A stretch of DNA of 16,393 nt from CAYXSX01 sp964493095 (GTDB lineage Bacteria > Pseudomonadota > Alphaproteobacteria > Micavibrionales > Micavibrionaceae), in NCBI GenBank assembly GCA_964493095.1, contig CAZBNG010000046.1:1-16393 (forward strand), in the 5' to 3' direction. A model generated the notes under the pieces. The model was not told the DNA's origin and did no database searches. It saw nothing but the letters and a program-made list of their open reading frames with translations. Made by a program: the position numbers and the translations under genes. Shown one piece after another: positions 7,196-15,085 of this stretch. The stretch's first letter is position 1, and each line of letters opens with the position of its first letter.

Positions 7196-7289
7196 GAATC
7201 GGATGAGTCACTTACGCGGTTTGCTTGCTGTAAGGTGTTAGGCGGTGTTATGCTGTTAACAAGAACAATCCACAGAATCTGTATGATTC
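7196..7289. promoter_or_regulatory. Cluster of four GANTC (CcrM) methylation sites
   Basis: GAATC (7196-7200), GAGTC (7205-7209), GAATC (7275-7279) and GATTC (7285-7289) lie within 94 bases, as two pairs spaced 9 and 10 bases apart. GANTC is the target of the cell-cycle methyltransferase CcrM. Elsewhere in the window these sites are scattered at roughly one per several hundred bases by eye. The last pair forms an inverted repeat, GAATC-TGTAT-GATTC. Confidence 0.55.
7225..7254 (+). promoter_or_regulatory. Candidate ftsZ promoter
   Basis: TTGCTG (7225-7230) and TATGCT (7249-7254) are spaced by 18 bases and lie between the two GANTC pairs. The spacer and -10 edge contain a direct repeat GGTGTTA (7234-7240 and 7244-7250) with a 10-base period. 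The leader would be about 135 bases. The match is moderate and other starts in this region are possible. Confidence 0.35.
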
Positions 7290-7397
7290 CATACATATTT
7301 TCGCTTTTCTGCGTATCAAAACTGCCATAGACTTTTCTCAAACCTACCACGGGTGTTTTCATTTAACGCCTGTATCAAACTCGATTAGGGGCCCGCT

Positions 7398-9173
7398 ATG
7401 ATCAATATCAAAATGCAACCTGCTGAAGTTCAGAAGCTTTCACCGAAGATTTGCGTCATCGGTGTCGGCGGAGCGGGAGGCAATGCCGTTAACAACATGA
7501 TCGCTTCCGATCTGGAAGGATGCGAGTTCATGGTTTGCAATACGGATGCGCAGGCGCTTGGTCATTCTCTGTGTGAAAATCGTCTTCAGCTCGGCGCGAA
7601 TGTTACTGGCGGTCTGGGGGCCGGTTCAAAGCCTGAAATCGGTCGCGCCGCTGCCGAGGAAAGCATTCAGGAAGTGATGGACCGTCTTGAAGGTGCCAAT
7701 ATGGCCTTTGTCACCGCCGGTATGGGCGGCGGTACAGGCACAGGCGCCGCTCCCGTGATTGCCAAGGCCTGCCGCGAGCGCGGTATCCTGACCGTAGGCG
7801 TGATTACCAAGCCCTTCCATTTCGAAGGCTCCCACCGCATGCGCTCTGCCGAGACGGGTATTGAGGAAATGCAGGATTATGTGGATACGCTGATCGTTAT
7901 TCCCAACCAGAATTTGTTCCGCGTCGCCAATGAAAAAACGACGTTCGCCGAAGCCTTTCAGATGGCGGACAGCGTTCTGCAGGCCGGTGTGCGCGGCGTA
8001 ACCGACCTGATGGTTCGCCCCGGCCTTGTGAATCTGGACTTCGCCGATATCCGCACCGCGATGCTGGAGATGGGCAAGGCCATGATGGGCACGGGCGAAG
8101 CTTCCGGTGACAAGCGCGCCATTGAGGCCGCCGAAGCGGCGATTAACAACCCGCTGCTGGACGACATCTCCATGAAAGGTGCACACGGCGTTATCATTAA
8201 CGTCACAGGCGGCTACGACATGACTCTGTTTGAGGCGGACGAGGCCTGCAACCGTATCCGCGACGAAGTTGATCCGGAGGCCAACATTATCTTTGGCGCG
8301 ACCTTTGATGAGAATATGGAAGGCAAGATGCGCGTTTCCATCGTGGCAACCGGCATTGAGAAAGAAGCCGAAGCCAACAGGCGTTCCGGCGGTTCCCACG
8401 TTCGCGTTGAGGGTGCCGGTAAAGTGCTGGAGCGTGCGCAGCCCAATGCGCCTCAACAGTCGTCAGCCCAGCCGGAAACGGCAGCGGCAGAAGACATGAA
8501 GCCTGCGGCGGCTCCCGCTCCGTCCTATACCAGCCCTGTTTCCGCGTTGACAGGCGTGGCGGCGGTCAGGAATATCCGTGCGCCCATGCCGTCATCGCCT
8601 CCGGTTTCTGCGCAAGCGGCTCCCACTCCTGCGCAGGCCGTGCAAAAACAGGTGGAGCCGGAAACGGATATGTTCGAGCAGCGTGAGTTTATAGCGCAGG
8701 CCCCACAGACAGCCGAGGCACAGAACACGGCCCTGCGCGGTACGCGCTATAAGAACTCCTTTATTCCACCCCGCCCTGTAGAAGCGCCGCAACAGGCGCA
8801 GACAGCGCAGAGTTTCCATGCCCAGCCCGCCGCGATGGCGGCAAGGCAGATGGACCCGTCGGCCCAGCCGTCGTCCAGCCTGAACCTCAATCCTCCTAAA
8901 CTTCCGACCGGTCAGCAGAAACGCTCTCCGTCGCTGTTTGAGAGAATTACCGGGTCCGTTCAAAATCATATAGACGGCATGAGAGAGCATGACGCCGCGC
9001 AAAATCAGCGATCTTCCATGCAGCCGCAAATGAATTCCGATCCTGTGTCTTCTCAGGTTCCGGGTGGCCCTTCTCAGGGCAGCCTGAATATTGATACTCC
9101 CGCCGGTCAACCGGCGCAGGGTTCTGATGGTGAGTTGGATATACCTGCGTTTCTGCGTCGTCAGGCTAACTAA
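7398..9173 (+). CDS. ftsZ: Cell division protein FtsZ
   Basis: FtsZ is the tubulin-like GTPase that polymerises into the division ring. Its globular domain (about 14-322) contains GVGGAGGNA (22-30), the tubulin signature GGGTGTGAAP (110-119) and the catalytic T7 loop NLDFADIRT (212-220). A Q/A/P-rich disordered linker of about 250 residues (325-578) follows, then the conserved C-terminal peptide LDIPAFLRRQAN that binds FtsA and other partners. At 591 residues it is much longer than E. coli FtsZ (383) but within the range of long alphaproteobacterial forms. Two short islands in the linker, YKNSFIPPRP (451-460) and SLFERITG (512-519), stand out from the low-complexity background. The ATG is supported by AGGGG six bases upstream. 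Transcription ends at the hairpin at 9212-9238. Confidence 0.98.
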   Translation: MINIKMQPAEVQKLSPKICVIGVGGAGGNAVNNMIASDLEGCEFMVCNTDAQALGHSLCENRLQLGANVTGGLGAGSKPEIGRAAAEESIQEVMDRLEGANMAFVTAGMGGGTGTGAAPVIAKACRERGILTVGVITKPFHFEGSHRMRSAETGIEEMQDYVDTLIVIPNQNLFRVANEKTTFAEAFQMADSVLQAGVRGVTDLMVRPGLVNLDFADIRTAMLEMGKAMMGTGEASGDKRAIEAAEAAINNPLLDDISMKGAHGVIINVTGGYDMTLFEADEACNRIRDEVDPEANIIFGATFDENMEGKMRVSIVATGIEKEAEANRRSGGSHVRVEGAGKVLERAQPNAPQQSSAQPETAAAEDMKPAAAPAPSYTSPVSALTGVAAVRNIRAPMPSSPPVSAQAAPTPAQAVQKQVEPETDMFEQREFIAQAPQTAEAQNTALRGTRYKNSFIPPRPVEAPQQAQTAQSFHAQPAAMAARQMDPSAQPSSSLNLNPPKLPTGQQKRSPSLFERITGSVQNHIDGMREHDAAQNQRSSMQPQMNSDPVSSQVPGGPSQGSLNIDTPAGQPAQGSDGELDIPAFLRRQAN

Positions 9174-9211
9174 GCGTAACTTTCAAATCAAAAACTCCCT
9201 GCTTTTCCTGG

Positions 9212-9238
9212 GCCCCTCTTTTACAGAGGGGCTTTTTG
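9212..9238 (+). terminator. Intrinsic terminator after ftsZ
   Basis: A perfect 8-base stem, GCCCCTCT (9212-9219) with AGAGGGGC (9225-9232), and a 5-base loop are followed by TTTTT (9233-9237), 39 bases after the ftsZ stop. It separates the division genes from lpxC. Confidence 0.9.
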
Positions 9239-9280
9239 TCTGCGGCAGGATGAGAGGGCATAAGCGCCTTGTTTTCATGT

Positions 9281-9300
9281 AACAAAGCGCAACAAAGCGT
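9281..9300. repeat. Tandem 10-base repeat upstream of the lpxC promoter
   Basis: AACAAAGCGC and AACAAAGCGT are adjacent direct repeats ending four bases before the -35 box at 9304. The helical-turn period and position would suit an activator site, but no known binding motif is recognised. Confidence 0.4.
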
Positions 9301-9303
9301 GAT

Positions 9304-9332
9304 TTGTCGCGACAGCGCGGATTTCCTATATT
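9304..9332 (+). promoter_or_regulatory. Candidate sigma-70 promoter for lpxC
   Basis: TTGTCG (9304-9309) and TATATT (9327-9332) are separated by exactly 17 bases, just after the ftsZ terminator. Transcription would begin near 9339, giving a leader of about 34 bases. The stretch between it and the start holds several TTAA/TTAG tetramers (9331-9358) but no full CtrA box. No strong Shine-Dalgarno precedes the lpxC ATG. Confidence 0.6.
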
Positions 9333-9372
9333 AAAGGGGAAAGATTAGATTAGGTTAAATCGTCAAAAAATC

Positions 9373-10302
9373 ATGAGCATGCAAAAAACACTCACATCCC
9401 CGGTTACGCTGACAGGCATAGGATTGCACAGTGGCAGCGACATTACCATGACTTTGCGCCCTGCACCGGAAAACAGCGGGGTTGTGTTTCAGCGGGTTGA
9501 TGTAACGGATTGTGACAATGTTATTCCGGCGCGCTGGGACAACGTGGTGGATACACGTCTTTGCACAGTGATCGGCAACAGGGACGGCGTAAGGGTCGGT
9601 ACGATCGAGCACCTGATGTCCGCGCTGCGCGGCCTTGGCATCGATAACGTACTGGTTGAGATCGACGCGGAAGAGGTTCCCGTCATGGACGGCAGCGCCA
9701 TGCCGTTTATCAAATTGATCGAGCAGGCCGGGGTTACCGGGCAAAGCGCGCCGCGCCGCTCTATCAAGGTCCTGAAAGAGGTCACCGTGGAGCAGGACGG
9801 CAAAACAGCCACGCTTTCACCGTCACAGGGCAGCGTTTTTGGCGGTGCCATTGATTTCAATCATCCCTCCATCGGGCTTCAGCGCTTTGAAACGGAGCTG
9901 GTAAACGGCAATTTCAAGCACGATATCGCGCAGGCCCGCACATTCGGCTTTCTGCACGAGGTGGAGTGGATGCGCTCGCAAGGGCTGGCGCGCGGCGGTT
10001 CTCTGGATAACGCGATCGTCCTTGACGAAGATACGATTATGAACACCGAAGGTCTGCGCTACCGCGACGAATTTATCCGCCACAAGCTTCTGGATGCCAT
10101 CGGCGACCTTTACCTTGCCGGCGCCCCGATCATCGGTTCCTATGACGGCTATAAGGCCGGGCACGAGCTGAATAACAAGCTTTTGCGTCAATTATTCGCC
10201 ACCGAAGGCGCATGGGAAATCGTCGAAGAGCAAGAAATGCATGTTCCCCCCGTTATTTCCGGCGGCGCGCAGGATTCCGTAGTGGCGTCAGGTCCGCAAT
10301 AG
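9373..10302 (+). CDS. lpxC: UDP-3-O-acyl-N-acetylglucosamine deacetylase LpxC
   Basis: LpxC is the zinc-dependent cytosolic deacetylase that commits UDP-3-O-acyl-GlcNAc to lipid A synthesis. In 309 residues it shows TGIGLHSG (14-21), TIEHLMSALRGLGIDN (77-92) with catalytic E79 and zinc ligand H80, PVMDGSAMPF (103-112), ARTFGF (188-193), and DEFIRHKLLDAIGDL (232-246) with zinc ligands H237 and D241. The catalytic histidine is H264 in AGHELNN. The family set of key residues is complete and the length is normal. ATG at 9373 is taken; a second in-frame ATG two codons later is also possible. The gene has its own promoter and is followed by bamD, as in many alphaproteobacteria. It marks the organism as lipid-A-producing. 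Confidence 0.97.
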   Translation: MSMQKTLTSPVTLTGIGLHSGSDITMTLRPAPENSGVVFQRVDVTDCDNVIPARWDNVVDTRLCTVIGNRDGVRVGTIEHLMSALRGLGIDNVLVEIDAEEVPVMDGSAMPFIKLIEQAGVTGQSAPRRSIKVLKEVTVEQDGKTATLSPSQGSVFGGAIDFNHPSIGLQRFETELVNGNFKHDIAQARTFGFLHEVEWMRSQGLARGGSLDNAIVLDEDTIMNTEGLRYRDEFIRHKLLDAIGDLYLAGAPIIGSYDGYKAGHELNNKLLRQLFATEGAWEIVEEQEMHVPPVISGGAQDSVVASGPQ

Positions 10303-10319
10303 CCTGCTTAAAAACTCCT

Positions 10320-10350
10320 AAACCCCGTTTATAATTGCGGTTTATCCCTT
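10320..10350 (+). terminator. Weak terminator-like hairpin after lpxC
   Basis: AAACC (10320-10324) can pair with GGTTT (10339-10343), extended by an imperfect CCG/CGG with one bulged C, and is followed by a pyrimidine-rich tract. The stem is short and the U-run interrupted, so read-through into bamD is likely. Confidence 0.3.
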
Positions 10351-10411
10351 TTCTTCTTCTGCCAAGACGTTTATTCATAAAGGATACGTTTAAAAGCAGG
10401 AGTCTGTTCAT

Positions 10412-11230
10412 ATGAATCTGAAATCCCTCATTATGCTGGTTTGCGCCCTCGGGCTGTTGTCGGCGTGTTCGAGCGACGGTGACAAGGATTCGCTGGAAGG
10501 CGTGCCCGCGGAGACGATCTACAACAGGGCGGCGGCTTCTCTGGATGCGAAAGAATACAGCAAGGCGACGAAAGAGTTTGAAGAGGTGGAGCGTCAGTAC
10601 CCGTATTCCCAGTGGGCGACGCAGGCGCAGCTTATGGCGGCTTATGCGTCCTATGAGGACCAGCGTTACGATGAGGCCATTTTGGCACTAGACCGTTTTG
10701 CCGAACTGCACCCGGGCAATAAGGATGTCGATTACGCCTATTACCTGAAAGCGATTTGCTATTACGAGCAGATTTCCGACGTGCGCCGCGATCAGGAAAT
10801 CACGGAGGAAGCGCTCAAGGCCCTTGAAAATCTGATCCGGCGGTTCCCGGAAAGCCGTTATGTGCGCGATGCCAAGCTTAAGCGCGACCTGGCGCTGGAT
10901 CACCTTGCGGGAAAGGAAATGGAAATCGGGCGCTATTACCTCAACCGCGGGCAGATCAACGCGGCGATCAACCGGTTTCTGGTCGTTGTGAAAAATTACC
11001 AGACCACCACGCATACCGCAGAAGCCCTGCACCGCCTTGTTGAATCCTATCTTACTTTGGGGCTGGTCGATCAGGCGACGAGGGTGGCCGCCGTTTTAGG
11101 GTATAACTATCCGGGCAGCCCCTGGTACGAGCGCAGCTATAATCTTCTGGACGATGAATCGCGCAAGAAAATCATGGATGAGCGCAGCTTCGTGGACCGG
11201 ACGATTGATTCTATTTTCAAGCCGGATTAA
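10412..11230 (+). CDS. bamD: Outer membrane assembly lipoprotein BamD
   Basis: BamD is the essential lipoprotein partner of BamA in the complex that folds beta-barrel proteins into the outer membrane. The 272-residue precursor has a short hydrophobic signal peptide and a lipobox LLSAC, so C19 should be the lipidated first residue of the mature protein. Residues from about 30 on are tetratricopeptide repeats, beginning PAETIYNRAAASLDAKEY, with the BamD-typical blocks RRFPESRYVRDAK (near 148-160) and GRYYLNRGQINAAINRF (near 172-188). Length and pattern match the family (older name ComL). AGGAG (10398-10402), nine bases before the ATG, is a good ribosome-binding site. recN follows after 34 bases and is probably co-transcribed. 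Confidence 0.95.
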   Translation: MNLKSLIMLVCALGLLSACSSDGDKDSLEGVPAETIYNRAAASLDAKEYSKATKEFEEVERQYPYSQWATQAQLMAAYASYEDQRYDEAILALDRFAELHPGNKDVDYAYYLKAICYYEQISDVRRDQEITEEALKALENLIRRFPESRYVRDAKLKRDLALDHLAGKEMEIGRYYLNRGQINAAINRFLVVVKNYQTTTHTAEALHRLVESYLTLGLVDQATRVAAVLGYNYPGSPWYERSYNLLDDESRKKIMDERSFVDRTIDSIFKPD

Positions 11231-11264
11231 GCGGCGCGTGAGTAAGCGGCAGGTATAGTGCGCT

Positions 11265-12920
11265 ATGTTAAAGGCTATCACGATTCAGGATGTTGTGCTG
11301 ATTGAACGGCTCTCCATTGATTTCGAGGCCGGGCTTGGTGCCTTGACCGGGGAAACCGGGGCGGGCAAATCTATCCTTCTTGATTCTCTCGGGCTGGCGC
11401 TGGGTGCGCGCGCCGATAGCGGCCTTGTACGTAAGGGCGCGGAGCAAGCAACGGTTAGCGCGGTTTTTGAGGTTTCCGGCGATCATCCGGCTTTTGACAT
11501 CTTGCGCGATGCAGCCATGGATTTTGAAGGTGAAGACCTGATCTTGCGTCGTTCCATCACAAAAGACGGGCGCAGCCGTGCCTATATCAACGATCAGCCG
11601 GTTACCGCCGGGCTTTTGAAACAGGTGGGTATGAGCCTGGTGGAAATTCACGGCCAGTTCGATACGCAGGGCTTGCTCGATTCCGCCACCCACCGCCAGT
11701 TGCTGGATGATTATGCGGGCATCGGCGGGGATATAACGGCGCTTTATGAAGACTGGCAGCAAAAGCGCGAAGAGCTGGAATCCCTGAAAGAAGTGGCGGT
11801 GAAATCACGCGAGCAGGAGGAATACCTGCGGCAGGCGGTGGAGGATCTCGATGCGCTTTCCCCGCAGGCGGGCGAAGAAGAAAGTCTTTCGGCCTTGCGC
11901 GCCAGTCTGATGCACCGTGAACAGGTGATGGAAGCGCTTAATAGCGCTTACAATGTTTTGAACGGCGAGCACGATCCGGTGCGCACCGCGTGGTCAACGC
12001 TGGAGCGGGTGGCGGATAAGCTGGGCGGACAGGGCGGTGAAGCCATCAGCGCGCTTGACCGTGCCTCGGCGGAGGTGCAGGAAGCGCTGGCGGCGATTGC
12101 CGCGCTCTCCAGCGATCTGGAGCACAGCGAGCATGATTTGGAAAGCATAGATGACCGCCTTTTTGCCCTGCGCGGGCAGGCGCGCAAACATGGCTGCACG
12201 GTGGACGAGCTTGCGGCGGTGCGGGAAAAACTCGCGCAATCTCTGAATATGATCGAGCATGAGGACGAAGTTATTGCCGCCAAAATGAAGGAAGTGGAAA
12301 CCGCCTTTAACCGTTATAAAAAAGAAGCGCAGGATATCAGCGCCGCACGCAAAAAAGCGGCGGCAAAGCTCGATGAACTGGTGGCGCGCGAATTGCCCCC
12401 ACTCAAACTGGAAAAGGCGCGTTTCGTGACGCAGGTTGACCCTCTGGAGGAATCGCAATGGGGGCCGCACGGCATGGACCAAGTCAGGTTCCTTGTCGCC
12501 ACCAATCCCGGCGCTGAGCCCGGACCGCTGCATAAAATTGCCTCAGGCGGGGAAATGGCGCGTTTCATGCTGGCGCTCAAAGTGGTAATGGCGGAGGTCG
12601 GCGCGGCCGGAACGCTTGTGTTTGACGAGGTAGACAGCGGTATCGGCGGGGCGACGGCGGCGGCGGTTGGTGATCGTCTTGCGCAACTCGCAAAGCTGCG
12701 GCAGGTTCTGGTTGTTACCCATTCACCGCAGGTTGCCGCCAGCGCGGCGCATCACTGGATTGTGCAAAAAAGCGGCGCGCAGGAGCTTAAAACCAGCGTG
12801 GTGCGTTTACCGGAATTTGGTGCGCGGCGCGAGGAAATTGCGCGCATGCTCTCTGGCGCCAGCATCACCGATGAAGCCCGCGCCGCTGCCGATAAACTGC
12901 TGGAAGGGAGGGCGGCGTGA
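11265..12920 (+). CDS. recN: DNA repair protein RecN
   Basis: RecN is an SMC-like ATPase acting early in recombinational repair of double-strand breaks. The 551 residues show Walker A GETGAGKS (29-36), the LVEIHGQFD block, two coiled-coil arms (about 160-205 and 280-370), the ABC signature ASGGEMARF (about 426-434), Walker B LVFDEVDSGIGG (about 450-461) and the switch histidine in VTHSPQVAA (about 484). Length is normal for the family. It follows bamD by 34 bases, and its TGA overlaps the GTG start of ligA (GTGA), implying translational coupling of a repair gene with the replicative DNA ligase. No LexA-like operator was recognised upstream. Confidence 0.96.
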   Translation: MLKAITIQDVVLIERLSIDFEAGLGALTGETGAGKSILLDSLGLALGARADSGLVRKGAEQATVSAVFEVSGDHPAFDILRDAAMDFEGEDLILRRSITKDGRSRAYINDQPVTAGLLKQVGMSLVEIHGQFDTQGLLDSATHRQLLDDYAGIGGDITALYEDWQQKREELESLKEVAVKSREQEEYLRQAVEDLDALSPQAGEEESLSALRASLMHREQVMEALNSAYNVLNGEHDPVRTAWSTLERVADKLGGQGGEAISALDRASAEVQEALAAIAALSSDLEHSEHDLESIDDRLFALRGQARKHGCTVDELAAVREKLAQSLNMIEHEDEVIAAKMKEVETAFNRYKKEAQDISAARKKAAAKLDELVARELPPLKLEKARFVTQVDPLEESQWGPHGMDQVRFLVATNPGAEPGPLHKIASGGEMARFMLALKVVMAEVGAAGTLVFDEVDSGIGGATAAAVGDRLAQLAKLRQVLVVTHSPQVAASAAHHWIVQKSGAQELKTSVVRLPEFGARREEIARMLSGASITDEARAAADKLLEGRAA

Positions 12921-15085
12921 ACGGCAGCCTTCTTGATCTTGATGCTTTTGACGCACGGGTGCGGCACGCGGAGCTGGTGAAAGAAATCCGCCGCCATGAT
13001 GCGCTGTATTATCAGGAAGACCAGCCGGAAGTAAGCGATGCGCAATATGACGAATTGCGCGCGGAATTGCTTAAGCTGGAGGCGAAATACCCGGAGCTGA
13101 TTACGCCCGACAGTCCGACGCAAACGGTTGGCGCCGCGCCGTCCAAGGGGTTTCGCAAGGTAAAGCATAACGTTCCCATGCTTTCGCTTTCCAACGTTTT
13201 TGACTGGGATGAATATGGGGAGTTCCGCGACCGCGTTATGCGCTTCCTCAATCTTAAAAGCGGAGAGGGGCTCGAAATCCTTGCCGAGCAGAAGATCGAC
13301 GGCCTGTCCTGCTCCCTGCGCTATGAAAACCGCAAACTGGTTTTGGCGGCAACACGCGGCGACGGAATGGAGGGGGAGGACATCACAGCCAATGTGAAGA
13401 CGATTTCCGACGTGCCCAAGGAACTGCCCGCCGATGCGCCGGATATTCTGGAAGTGCGCGGGGAGATTTACATGCGCCGTGGTGATTTTCAAAGACTGAA
13501 CGAAGGTCTGGCGGCGGAAGGAAAAAAGATTTTCGCCAACCCGCGCAACGCGGCGGCGGGTTCTGTGCGCCAGCTCGATAGCGCTATAACCGCGAAACGT
13601 CCGTTGCATTTTTTCGGTTATGCACTGGCGGATAATCTTGATTTGCCCACCCAGAAGGCGGTGCGTGAAGTGCTTGAAAAATGGGGGTTCTCAACACCGG
13701 AACCTTCCTATGTGGGGACCGGTGTCGATGGCCCCGTGCGCTATTACAATGAAATTCTCGAATCCCGTCCGCATCTGGACTATGAGATCGACGGTATTGT
13801 TTATAAGGTCAACCGGCTGGATTATCAGCAGCGGCTCGGCTTCGTTTCGCGTTCCCCGCGCTGGGCGACGGCACATAAATTCCCGGCGGAGCAGGCCGTA
13901 ACGGTTCTGCGCGATATTGATATACAGGTCGGGCGCACGGGCGCACTGACGCCCGTGGCGCGGCTGGAGCCGATCAGCGTAGGCGGCGTGGTGGTTTCCA
14001 ACGCGACGCTGCATAACGCCGATGAAATTGCGCGCAAGGATATCCGCATCGGCGATACGGTGGTGATCCAGCGTGCCGGGGATGTCATTCCGCAAGTGGT
14101 GCGCGTGCTCACGGAAAAGCGCAGCGGCAAAGAACGTGAATTTGTATTCCCCGATCACTGTCCGGCCTGCGGTTCGCTGGCTATACGCGAGGGGGATGAT
14201 GTGGTGGTGCGCTGCACCGGCGGCCTGATCTGCCCGGCGCAGGCGGTTGAGCGCCTTAAGCATTTTGTCTCGCGACTGGCGTTTGATATCGAAGGGTTAG
14301 GGGCCAAGATTATCGAGGAATTTTATAACGAGGGGCTGATCAAATCCCCGGCTGATATTTTCCGGTTGGAGGAAAAAAACGCCTCCCTTGATGTGCCGAT
14401 ACGCGAGCGGGAAGGCTGGGGCGCGCTGTCTGAGAAAAACCTGTTCGAGGCGATCAAGGCGCGGCGCGTCATTGCCCTGAACCGTTTTATTTACGCCCTT
14501 GGCATTCGCCAGATCGGGGAGGCGACCGCCAAGCGCTTGGCGGCGGCTTACGGCACATTAGAAAATCTTAACAAGGCAATGGTAAAAGCATCAAAAGATC
14601 CCCGTTTTCACGGGGAAAACAAAAAAGGAGAAAATGCGGAAAGCAAAAAAACTGTATCCCCCGCGAAAGCGGGGGGCTTGACGGAAGAGAGTCCCGAATA
14701 TGATGACCTCATTTCCATCGAGGATATCGGCCCGGCCGTAGCGGACGATTTGATCGGATTTTTTGCCGAAGAGCACAATCAGGAAGTGCTGCGCGCACTT
14801 GAAGCGGAGCTGACCGTAGAACCCTATGAGGTGCCGCAGGCGGGGGACAGCCCGGTGGCGGGAAAAACGGTTGTGTTTACCGGAACGCTGGAGCAGACGG
14901 GCCGCGCGGAAGCCAAGGCGAAAGCGGAGAGCCTCGGGGCGAAAGTGGCGGGATCGGTTTCGAAGAAAACGGACTACGTGGTGGCCGGAGCAGATGCGGG
15001 CTCCAAGCTGAAAAAAGCGCAGGAGCTGGGCGTTGCGGTTTTAAGCGAGCAGGAATGGCTCAGCCTTATAGGAAATGAGAATTAA
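12917..15085 (+). CDS. ligA: NAD-dependent DNA ligase LigA
   Basis: LigA seals nicks in duplex DNA with NAD as adenylate donor and is the essential replicative ligase of most bacteria. The 722 residues include the Ia domain (HDALYYQEDQPEVSDAQYDE, near 32-51), the adenylation lysine K126 in KIDG, the OB fold, a zinc finger C415-C418-C433-C439 with canonical spacing, helix-hairpin-helix repeats (about 500-630) and a C-terminal BRCT domain (about 641-722). The GTG start is chosen because GGGAGG (12906-12911) lies five bases upstream and the codon overlaps the recN stop. Residues about 561-590 are a lysine/glutamate-rich insertion absent from typical LigA, encoded by a palindromic element (14597-14690). 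The frame stays open through it, so the ligase is probably functional. Confidence 0.96.
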   Translation: MNGSLLDLDAFDARVRHAELVKEIRRHDALYYQEDQPEVSDAQYDELRAELLKLEAKYPELITPDSPTQTVGAAPSKGFRKVKHNVPMLSLSNVFDWDEYGEFRDRVMRFLNLKSGEGLEILAEQKIDGLSCSLRYENRKLVLAATRGDGMEGEDITANVKTISDVPKELPADAPDILEVRGEIYMRRGDFQRLNEGLAAEGKKIFANPRNAAAGSVRQLDSAITAKRPLHFFGYALADNLDLPTQKAVREVLEKWGFSTPEPSYVGTGVDGPVRYYNEILESRPHLDYEIDGIVYKVNRLDYQQRLGFVSRSPRWATAHKFPAEQAVTVLRDIDIQVGRTGALTPVARLEPISVGGVVVSNATLHNADEIARKDIRIGDTVVIQRAGDVIPQVVRVLTEKRSGKEREFVFPDHCPACGSLAIREGDDVVVRCTGGLICPAQAVERLKHFVSRLAFDIEGLGAKIIEEFYNEGLIKSPADIFRLEEKNASLDVPIREREGWGALSEKNLFEAIKARRVIALNRFIYALGIRQIGEATAKRLAAAYGTLENLNKAMVKASKDPRFHGENKKGENAESKKTVSPAKAGGLTEESPEYDDLISIEDIGPAVADDLIGFFAEEHNQEVLRALEAELTVEPYEVPQAGDSPVAGKTVVFTGTLEQTGRAEAKAKAESLGAKVAGSVSKKTDYVVAGADAGSKLKKAQELGVAVLSEQEWLSLIGNEN
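14597..14690. repeat. Palindromic element inserted in frame within ligA
   Basis: Two hairpins flank an A-rich core. Stem TCCCCGT/ACGGGGA (14599-14605 with 14610-14616) has loop TTTC. Stem CCCCCGC/GCGGGGG (14658-14664 with 14669-14675) has loop GAAA. Translated, they give DPRFHGEN and SPAKAGG, typical translations of the dispersed CCCGCGAAAGCGGG repeats of alphaproteobacterial genomes. The element adds about 30 codons inside the helix-hairpin-helix domain without breaking the frame, as Rickettsia palindromic elements do. Exact borders are uncertain by a few codons. Confidence 0.7.

Larger units (their letters stand above)
7092..7397. promoter_or_regulatory. ftsA–ftsZ intergenic region (ftsZ leader)
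   Basis: This 306-base AT-richer stretch contains no gene. It holds a consensus DnaA box (7130-7138), four GANTC sites (7196-7289), a candidate promoter (7225-7254) with a 7-base direct repeat, and two GTATCAAA(A)CT direct repeats (7313-7323 and 7372-7381). AGGGG (7387-7391), six bases before the ATG, is the ftsZ ribosome-binding site. I see no convincing intrinsic terminator for ftsA, so read-through into ftsZ is likely. In Caulobacter the ftsZ promoter is controlled by DnaA, CtrA and CcrM methylation. I did not find a full TTAA-N7-TTAA CtrA box here. Confidence 0.7.

Noticed and set aside
7626..8456. 276-codon reverse frame opposite ftsZ
   Set aside because: It is antisense to the highly conserved FtsZ GTPase domain, with low-complexity His/Gly-rich translation and no ribosome-binding site.
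9331..9358. TTAA/TTAG tetramers before lpxC as a possible CtrA box
   Set aside because: None has the TTAA-N7-TTAA spacing; the nearest, TTAG-N6-TTAA, fails on both spacing and sequence.
12752..13609. 285-codon reverse frame spanning the recN–ligA junction
   Set aside because: It overlaps two intact conserved genes and has no family resemblance.
14591..14776. 61-codon reverse frame across the ligA insertion
   Set aside because: It is the antisense reading of the palindromic element and flanking ligA sequence; no independent support.
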